Source: Scytolyngbya sp. HA4215-MV1 (GTDB taxonomy: Bacteria; Cyanobacteriota; Cyanobacteriia; Leptolyngbyales; Leptolyngbyaceae). From it: a stretch of 64,000 nucleotides of DNA. The position numbers and the translations under genes are program-made. The notes under the pieces were generated by a model that saw nothing but the letters and a program-made list of their open reading frames with translations, was not told the origin of the DNA and made no database searches. The stretch is from NCBI GenBank assembly GCA_019359045.1, contig JAHHIA010000004.1, forward strand, positions 310,001 through 374,000, read 5' to 3'. Shown in pieces: positions 57,815 through 64,000 of this stretch. How positions within the stretch are numbered: position 1 is the first letter of the stretch; every line of letters starts with the position of its first letter.

Positions 57815-60800
57815 ATGGGTGCTTCCAACGCAGCGACCAATCCTTTCTACGATGCTTTTATTTCCTATGGTCGAGCGGATAGTAAGTCCTTCGCAACCCG
57901 GTTATACCAACGTTTGCTAGAACAGGGACTTAGTGTCTGGTTTGACCAAAACGATATTCCCTTAGGTGTAGATTTTCAGTCTCAAATTAATGATGGCTTA
58001 GAAAGAGCGGATAACTTTCTGTTTATCATCGCTCCCCACTCGATTAACTCCCCTTACTGCGGCAAGGAAATCAGCCTCGCCCTGCAGCGAAACAAGCGAA
58101 TTATCCCGCTGCTGCATGTGGAACATATTAGCCGTGAGACCTGGCAAACCCGCAACCCCAAAGGGACAGATGAACAGTGGGCAGCCTATCAGACACAGGG
58201 ATTGCATTCCAGCTTCGCCAATATGCATCCAGAGATTGGCAAAATTAACTGGGTCTACTTTCGCGAGGATGTGGATGACTTTGAGCAGGCATTCAGCGGA
58301 CTGCTCAGCATTTTCCAGCGTCAACGCGACTATGTGCATCAACACACGGTTTTACTGGTGCGGGCGCTGGAGTGGGAACAAAATCAAAAGCAAACCCGGT
58401 ATCTGTTAGTTGGAGAAGAGCGGCAACAGGCAGAACGTTGGCTCAAGCATCGGTTTCACGAAGAACAAGCACCCTGTGAACCCACTGTCTTGCACAGTGA
58501 ATTCATCTGCGAGAGCATCAAGAATGCCAATAACTTGATGACTCAAGTCTTTCTCTCTTATGCCGACGCAAATCGCCCTTTGATGGAGCAAATTCGTAGT
58601 TTGCTGATGCGCGAGGGGATTACGGTGTGGACTAGCCAGACCGATATTCAAACCGGGGAAGCGTTTGAGGGGGCGATCGAACGCGGCATTGAGCAAACCG
58701 ATACAATTATCTACCTGCTCTCACCTCAGTCGTTGCAATCGTCCTATTGTCAGCACGAGGTTGACTATGCCTTGGGTCTCCATAAACGGCTGATCCCCCT
58801 GCTGGTGCAACCGATCGACCTGGAGCAGGTGCCATCGTCCATCAAGTCATTGCAGTTTATTAACTTTACTGACAACGCCACGATCGCGGATACCCAGCAG
58901 GACCTGGATCAGTTACTGAAAGCATTAGGCGAGGATGCTGCCTATTATGAGGAACACAAGCTGCTGCTGACCAAAGCCCTGAAGTGGGAACGCCAGAGCC
59001 GCAACCCCACGATTTTGCTGCGGGGTTATAACTTACGTCGAGCAGAAGACTGGTTTAAGGGCGCTCAACACCGCGCTCAGCATCCACCCACTGCCTTACA
59101 AGAGGAGTTTATTACCGAGAGTTTGCGCCAACCTCCGGCAACCTCGTTAGATGTGTTTATTTCCTATTCGCGCGCCGATTCTGAGTTAGCCCGCCGACTG
59201 AACGATGAATTGCAAACTCGTGGTAAAACCACCTGGTTTGATCAGGAAAGTATTGCCTCAGGAGCAGACTTCCAGCAGGAAATTTATCGGGGCATTGAAA
59301 GCGCAGACAACTTTTTGTTTATTCTGTCGCCCCGATCGGTCAATTCCCCCTATTGCGCCGATGAGGTGGAGTATGCAGCCAAGCTAAACAAACGCTTTGT
59401 CACAATATTGCATCACGCGATCGACCCGTCCACCCTCCATCCCGAATTAGCCAAGGTGCAATGGATCGATTTCCATCAACGCGGTGGAGATTTTTACGCT
59501 AACTTCAATCACCTAGTCCGCACCCTGGAGACCGATCGCGAACATGTGCATAGTCATACGCGATGGTCGTTGCGAGCATTGGAATGGCAGGACAAAGATC
59601 GCAATGAAGATCTGTTATTGCGAGGCATTGAGCGAGTCACCGCAGTTGCCTGGTTACAGGAAGCAATACAAGGCAAGAAACAGCCTGCTGTCACCGAGTT
59701 GCAACAGACGTTTATTAACGCCAGCACCGCCTTGCACGATCGCATTCAGCAGCAGGAGCAAATACGGCAGCAGCGGGAATTGGATCAGGCGATCAAAGCC
59801 CGTAAAGCTGCCCAACTGATCGCTGCGATTACCTCGATCGGCGGCACCCTGATGGCAGGTTTAGTGGTATTCGCTGGCGTTCAGGTCAGACAAGCCGAAA
59901 TTCAACAAATTCTAGCCATCCGTTCCTCAGCAGAGGCAGAGTTAGCCTCAGGCGCAGAGTTGGAAAGTGTGCTGGAAAGTTTACAAATGAGTAAAATGCT
60001 GCGGCAGTCCTTCTGGCAAGCGATTTGGCCAAAAGCAGGACTCAACCGACAAGTGCTGGACCAGCTGAGTAAGACAGTATACGCTGTCCAGAATGCGAAC
60101 CATGCCGGAGAACAGAATCGCCTGGAAGGACATACTGATTCAGTCTTCGATGTCGCCTTCAGCCCCGATGGCAAAATCATTGCCTCTGCCAGTGTGGATC
60201 AGACGGTAAAACTGTGGGATCAGAATGGCAAACTGTTGCGAACGCTGCCCGAACAAGAGGCTGCAGTCAGAGGAGTCACTTTTAGTCCCGATGGTAAGAT
60301 TCTTGCTACTGCGGGTGAAGATAAAACGGTAAAACTGTGGAGTCTGGATGGCAACCTCTTACACACGCTGAAGGGGCACACGGGACAGGTGCTGGACGTT
60401 GTTTTCAGTCCAGATGGCACGCTGATAGCCTCTGCTAGTCAGGATAGAACCGTAAAACTGTGGAGTGCTGATGGCAAACTGCTGCACACTTTGAGTGGAC
60501 ACCATAAGCGAGTGAATGGAGTGGCGTTTAGTCCAGATGGCAACCTCATTGCCTCTGCCAGTGGAGACCGAACGGTGAAACTGTGGAGTCGGAGTGGCAA
60601 ACTGTTGCGAACTCTACTGGGACACCAAGGTGGCGTCTATGCGGTCACCTTTAGTCCGGATGGCACGACGATCGCCTCTGCCAGTGGGGATAACATGGTA
60701 AGACTGTGGAGTCGGAATGGCGCACTCTTGCAGATCTTGCCGGGGCATACGGAGGTCGTGAGTGGTGTAGCATTTAGTCCCAATGGCAAAATTCTGGCGT

Positions 60801-61933
60801 CTGCCAGTTGGGATAGAACTGTGAAATTGTGGAATCGAGACGGCAAGCTCCTGCAAACGCTGCAAGGTCACGAGGATCCCGTGAAACGGGTGGCATTTAG
60901 TCCCGATGGCAGAACCCTCGCCTCCGCCAGCGAGGACAAGACGGTTAGACTCTGGAGTTGGAATGGCACACTTTTGCACACCCTAGAGGACCATACCGAT
61001 CAGGTCTGGGGTGTGGCATTCAGTCCCGACGGTAAAACTATTGCTTCCGCCAGTTTTGACAACACCGTGAACCTGTGGAATCCACAGGGGAGCCTGTTGC
61101 ACACCCTCTCAGGTCACCATAATTCGGTCTGGAGCGTGGCATTTAGTCCCGATGGCACTACGATCGCCTCTGGCAGTGAAGATAAGACTGTGAACTTGTG
61201 GAGTCGGGAAGGGACGCTCTTGAAAACGCTTCAGGGTCATCAGGATGCGGTTCGGTGTGTAGCATTTAGTCCCGATGGCACCACGATCGCCTCTGCCAGT
61301 CGAGACAAGACGATCAAACTATGGAGACAGGATGGCATCCTCATGCGCACCCTCCAGGGGCACAGTGCAGCGGTTAATGCGGTAGCATTTAGTCCCGATG
61401 GCACCACGATCGCCTCTGCCAGCGAGGATAAAACAATTAGGCTATGGAGTCGAGATGGCAAACTCTTACAGACCCTGACAGGACACCATGGTAAGGTGCT
61501 GAGTGTGGTCTTTAGTCCCGATAGTCAAACCCTGGCATCTACCAGTGACGACAGTACAGTTAGACTGTGGAGCCGAGATGGCAGACTCTTGCAAACTCTC
61601 TCAGACCATAGCGATGCAACTACCGGGATAGCCTTCAGTCCCGATGGCAAAACTCTGGCGTCTGCCAGTTGGGACAAGACCGTGAAAATATGGAGTCTGG
61701 ATGGTACGCTTTTGCAAACCCTTGAAGGGTCGCATGACGTACTCACAGCAATCGCATTTAGCCCTGATGGTAAAACCCTGGCGTCTGCCAGTCGGGACGA
61801 GACAGTGAAGCTCTGGTCGCTGGCAGGATGGGATGCTCTGATTCAGTCAGGATGCAGTTGGGTGCAAGATTATTTGGAGAATGACCCGAATGTCCAAAAG
61901 CGTGACAAACGTCTCTGTGATGGTATTCCCTAA
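57815..61933 (+). CDS. Triple-TIR, transmembrane, 14-WD40 giant protein
   Basis: 1372 residues. Three TIR domains: about 10-165, 243-370 and 444-570. Each keeps the YDAFISYGRADS-like first strand and a glutamate after the S-x-YC motif (E85, E315, E517), the position of the catalytic Glu in NAD-cleaving TIRs. After each TIR comes a copy of a helical linker (ALEWE..R....L..G, later ..WL or WF). One hydrophobic helix (about 666-691) follows, then fourteen WD40 repeats (about 771-1345) with the pattern FSPDG..IASAS.D.TVKLW, enough for two seven-blade propellers. It looks like a membrane-anchored sensor with NADase-type or scaffold TIRs. No partner genes are linked. Confidence 0.9.
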   Translation: MGASNAATNPFYDAFISYGRADSKSFATRLYQRLLEQGLSVWFDQNDIPLGVDFQSQINDGLERADNFLFIIAPHSINSPYCGKEISLALQRNKRIIPLLHVEHISRETWQTRNPKGTDEQWAAYQTQGLHSSFANMHPEIGKINWVYFREDVDDFEQAFSGLLSIFQRQRDYVHQHTVLLVRALEWEQNQKQTRYLLVGEERQQAERWLKHRFHEEQAPCEPTVLHSEFICESIKNANNLMTQVFLSYADANRPLMEQIRSLLMREGITVWTSQTDIQTGEAFEGAIERGIEQTDTIIYLLSPQSLQSSYCQHEVDYALGLHKRLIPLLVQPIDLEQVPSSIKSLQFINFTDNATIADTQQDLDQLLKALGEDAAYYEEHKLLLTKALKWERQSRNPTILLRGYNLRRAEDWFKGAQHRAQHPPTALQEEFITESLRQPPATSLDVFISYSRADSELARRLNDELQTRGKTTWFDQESIASGADFQQEIYRGIESADNFLFILSPRSVNSPYCADEVEYAAKLNKRFVTILHHAIDPSTLHPELAKVQWIDFHQRGGDFYANFNHLVRTLETDREHVHSHTRWSLRALEWQDKDRNEDLLLRGIERVTAVAWLQEAIQGKKQPAVTELQQTFINASTALHDRIQQQEQIRQQRELDQAIKARKAAQLIAAITSIGGTLMAGLVVFAGVQVRQAEIQQILAIRSSAEAELASGAELESVLESLQMSKMLRQSFWQAIWPKAGLNRQVLDQLSKTVYAVQNANHAGEQNRLEGHTDSVFDVAFSPDGKIIASASVDQTVKLWDQNGKLLRTLPEQEAAVRGVTFSPDGKILATAGEDKTVKLWSLDGNLLHTLKGHTGQVLDVVFSPDGTLIASASQDRTVKLWSADGKLLHTLSGHHKRVNGVAFSPDGNLIASASGDRTVKLWSRSGKLLRTLLGHQGGVYAVTFSPDGTTIASASGDNMVRLWSRNGALLQILPGHTEVVSGVAFSPNGKILASASWDRTVKLWNRDGKLLQTLQGHEDPVKRVAFSPDGRTLASASEDKTVRLWSWNGTLLHTLEDHTDQVWGVAFSPDGKTIASASFDNTVNLWNPQGSLLHTLSGHHNSVWSVAFSPDGTTIASGSEDKTVNLWSREGTLLKTLQGHQDAVRCVAFSPDGTTIASASRDKTIKLWRQDGILMRTLQGHSAAVNAVAFSPDGTTIASASEDKTIRLWSRDGKLLQTLTGHHGKVLSVVFSPDSQTLASTSDDSTVRLWSRDGRLLQTLSDHSDATTGIAFSPDGKTLASASWDKTVKIWSLDGTLLQTLEGSHDVLTAIAFSPDGKTLASASRDETVKLWSLAGWDALIQSGCSWVQDYLENDPNVQKRDKRLCDGIP

Positions 61934-61936
61934 CCT

Positions 61937-62914
61937 CTACTCTTCACTCTGCAAATGCTGTTCAGGATGCCGTTGCCCGCAATAGGCAATCAGGAGGCTA
62001 AACAAACCAATGCCTGTGATGTACTTAATGAGTGGGTAAATATTGGGATTGGGGGAGAAGAAGCCTTCGATGATGCCAGCGAGGATGAGCATCGGTACAA
62101 TGCCGTAGACCAGTTGAGCCGCTTCCAGTCCATAAAGGCGTAGGGCATCGATACGACGATATTTGCCGGGAAAGACGATCGCTCTAGCGATGAGCAATCC
62201 GGCAGCTCCCGCGAAAAAAATGGCGGGGAGTTCGAGTGCGCCGTGGGGCAAGACAAATGCCCAAAAGGGGAAAGCTAGCTTGTTTTGACCAACCAGTGCC
62301 CCGATCGCCCCAATCATTAAACCATTGGTGACCAGAATGTAGAGGGTCACTAATCCGGCAGAAATTCCGCCAGCAATGAGTTTGAATGAAACTGCGATGT
62401 TGTTGATCATAATGCCGCTAGAGGCGACAGGTTCAATGCCGACGATCGACCCCATCCACAACTCGCCGCGATCGCGCACCTTTTCAATCAGCTCACCCGG
62501 CACCAACAGTGACATAAATACCGGATCGCGCCAGGCAAACCACCAGGCAACAACAGCACCCAACAAAAACAGCGCAGTTGCCAAAGCAACACAGCCAGCA
62601 TTCCGCTGGATTGCTGCCGGAAACCCCCAGCGGTAAAATCGCCAAGCTGCTTGCCATTCTTGCCGACGCGACCCCTGGTAGATCTGGCTATAGCTGCGGG
62701 TTGCCAAACTTTGCAAACTTTGGATGAGCGTTTCACCCACCTGGTTTGTGCGGGCGCGTGCCAGATCTGCTGAGACCGATCGATACAAGCTGGCAAGCTG
62801 GCGAATTTCTTCGCCGCGCAAGGACTTTAGCCCTTTTTTTTCAGCTTGCTTCAACAACTCATCCAAACGCTTCCAATTCAGTTCACGGCGGGCGATCCAG
62901 CGCTGAATGTTCAT
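61937..62914 (-). CDS. SpoIIM-family (stage II sporulation protein M) membrane protein
   Basis: A 325-residue membrane protein: N-terminal helical soluble part with LYRSVSADLARAR, then six or so membrane helices with VSFKLIAGGISAGL, NGLMIGAIGAL and the HGALELPAIFFAGAAGLLIA motif typical of the SpoIIM/DUF95 family. Non-sporulating bacteria, including cyanobacteria, carry it for unknown envelope roles. The frame begins at 62938, but the ATG at 62914 (MNIQRWIARRELNW) fits the family. The stop is three bases from the TIR-WD40 stop. Confidence 0.88.
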   Translation of the reverse strand: MNIQRWIARRELNWKRLDELLKQAEKKGLKSLRGEEIRQLASLYRSVSADLARARTNQVGETLIQSLQSLATRSYSQIYQGSRRQEWQAAWRFYRWGFPAAIQRNAGCVALATALFLLGAVVAWWFAWRDPVFMSLLVPGELIEKVRDRGELWMGSIVGIEPVASSGIMINNIAVSFKLIAGGISAGLVTLYILVTNGLMIGAIGALVGQNKLAFPFWAFVLPHGALELPAIFFAGAAGLLIARAIVFPGKYRRIDALRLYGLEAAQLVYGIVPMLILAGIIEGFFSPNPNIYPLIKYITGIGLFSLLIAYCGQRHPEQHLQSEE

Positions 62915-63047
62915 GATTTGTGAATTTTCCCAGAACACTCCCCACAGCGTAGCTTAAGATAGCTCTGATTTCGCTATTCCAGTTGGTCTGTCGATGCGCA
63001 AAACCAACCTGGGCTAGCCTTCAGACAACCACAAAAAGGAGCTTATT

Positions 63048-63863
63048 GTGTCTCAAACTAGCCCGATTCGTCCTTTGAGTGTTGGCAATGTGGTTAGTGC
63101 TGGTTTACGGCTTTATCGATCTCATCTCCAAGACTTTCTAAAACTGTCGATCATCGCCTATCTTTGGGTGCTGGTGCCGGTCTATGGATGGGCAAAATGT
63201 GCTGCGATCCATGGCTTAGTTGCACGATTGGTCTTTGCTGAATTGATCAATGAACCTGAAAGCATCAGTGCGGCTCGCGAAAAGATTGAGCCACTGAAGT
63301 GGTCATTTTTGGGAGTTGCTTTTCGGGTTTGGTTGCGGGTGTTTTTGGTCTATCTGGGCTTAGCCCTTGTGGGCTTTATTCTGGGTGGTATCGTCGGCTT
63401 TATCCTGGGTTTCATCTTGGGCCCCCTTGCTGGTTTCCTAACAGTTTTGGTGATATTGGTGGTTGTTGTGCTTGGCATTACCTGGTTTTATTCCCGCTTG
63501 GTTGTTGCCGAAGTGCCACTGGCGGTCGAAGAAAACGTGAATGGACGGGAGAGTGTTGATCGGAGTTGGTCACTCACTGAAACTTCGGTCTTCCGAATTC
63601 AAGGGATTGTGCTGGTTGCTTTCTTGGTAACCGTGCCGTTGCTTGCAGTATTCAATTACGTGCCAAACTTTTTGTTAATCCCGCTCGAACAAGGGTCTGC
63701 AATCTATATCGTTGTTTATGTGCTGTCTATCATTAGCAGTTTGGTTGGGAGTGCGCTGATCATGCCTTTCTGGCAAGCCATTAAAGCAGTTTTATACTAT
63801 GACTTGCGCAGTCGTCGAGAAGGGTTGGGTTTGCAATTGCGCGATCGCGACTCCTCCGTCTAG
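63048..63863 (+). CDS. Polytopic membrane protein of unknown function
   Basis: A 271-residue protein with about six hydrophobic segments and a glycine-rich core (GFILGGIVGFILGFILG). Starts with GTG after an AAAAGGA ribosome-binding site, opening PLSVGNVVSAGLRLYRSHLQ, which is the pattern of cyanobacterial membrane proteins found close to SpoIIM genes. No catalytic motif. Divergent from the SpoIIM gene by about 130 bases, so perhaps functionally linked. Confidence 0.78.
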   Translation: MSQTSPIRPLSVGNVVSAGLRLYRSHLQDFLKLSIIAYLWVLVPVYGWAKCAAIHGLVARLVFAELINEPESISAAREKIEPLKWSFLGVAFRVWLRVFLVYLGLALVGFILGGIVGFILGFILGPLAGFLTVLVILVVVVLGITWFYSRLVVAEVPLAVEENVNGRESVDRSWSLTETSVFRIQGIVLVAFLVTVPLLAVFNYVPNFLLIPLEQGSAIYIVVYVLSIISSLVGSALIMPFWQAIKAVLYYDLRSRREGLGLQLRDRDSSV

Positions 63864-64000
63864 CCTCTACCTGATTGCTTGCGGTTGAAACAAATGTGTC
63901 CGGACAATGCCTTACTGACCTTGATTTAGCATTTTTCTACCCGCTTTATTTGGCTCAAAGTCATACCCATTTAAATTGAGAATGTGACATTTAGGAGATC
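63864..64000. other. Terminal 137 bases without a visible gene
   Basis: No start codon with a credible frame is seen before the window ends. Confidence 0.4.

Noticed and set aside
60109-61840. Regular ~123-base repetition that could be mistaken for a CRISPR or tandem repeat array
   Set aside because: It is the coding DNA of fourteen WD40 repeats in one open frame, with variation between units at third codon positions; minus-strand frames here are shadows.

Overview
The window reads as chromosome of a filamentous, Leptolyngbya/Oscillatoria-like cyanobacterium. Evidence: an allophycocyanin operon (apcA-apcB-apcC), the dark-operative protochlorophyllide reductase genes chlL and chlN with the cyanobacterial spacer gene between them, frequent HIP1 octamers (GCGATCGC), heptanucleotide tandem repeats between genes, and WD40/TIR and DUF4157 giant proteins of the kind common in filamentous cyanobacteria. 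No rRNA, convincing tRNA, CRISPR array or transposase was found.

Layout. 1-9 kb: a partial transglutaminase, a lipoprotein, GerMN and DUF2993 envelope proteins, uraD, a small one-helix membrane protein, a beta-CASP nuclease-like protein, an OmpR-type regulator, an AhpD-like protein and an M16 peptidase. 9-15.4 kb: a minus-strand polymorphic-toxin locus, with a 1529-residue DUF4157 protein whose last ~60 residues look like the colicin E3 ribosomal RNase, an AT-rich candidate immunity gene, and a YbjN-domain gene. 15.6-30 kb: housekeeping genes (gshB, grxC, FtsW/RodA, apcABC, class I aldolase, aminotransferase, SDR, a receiver-GAF-kinase with a mutated H-box, pgi, an ABC ATPase). 30-41.8 kb: GH13 glycosidase, NfeD-like protein, NarL-type regulator, methyltransferase, YciI, pheT, a membrane protein with an N-terminal 26-residue triplication, and a secreted phosphoesterase. 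41.9-43.1 kb: a repeat-dense gene desert. 43.2-49.4 kb: an accessory island with a small coiled-coil gene, a three-gene winged-helix/ATPase/PD-(D/E)XK nuclease cassette between related palindromes, an orphan MntA-type nucleotidyltransferase with a cut-off HepT start, and a decaying RelE/ParE-antitoxin pair between two copies of the cobN 3' end. 49.4-57 kb: cobN (carrying an in-frame dispersed repeat), a DoxX protein, and the chlL-DUF5331-chlN operon. 57.5-64 kb: a hairpin MITE-like element, a triple-TIR/14-WD40 giant protein, SpoIIM and another membrane protein.

How the genes work together. The apc genes build the phycobilisome core. chlL/chlN (chlB is not here) make chlorophyllide in the dark. 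grxC and gshB form a thiol-redox pair. The strongest leads for undescribed biology are the ATPase-nuclease cassette (candidate defence or DNA-processing system), the DUF4157 toxin with an E3-type RNase tip and its immunity gene, and the triple-TIR/double-propeller protein. The mntA-cobN junction records an insertion in which a toxin-antitoxin cassette lies between direct repeats of a host gene end. All functions are inferred from reading sequence motifs; no database search was run.
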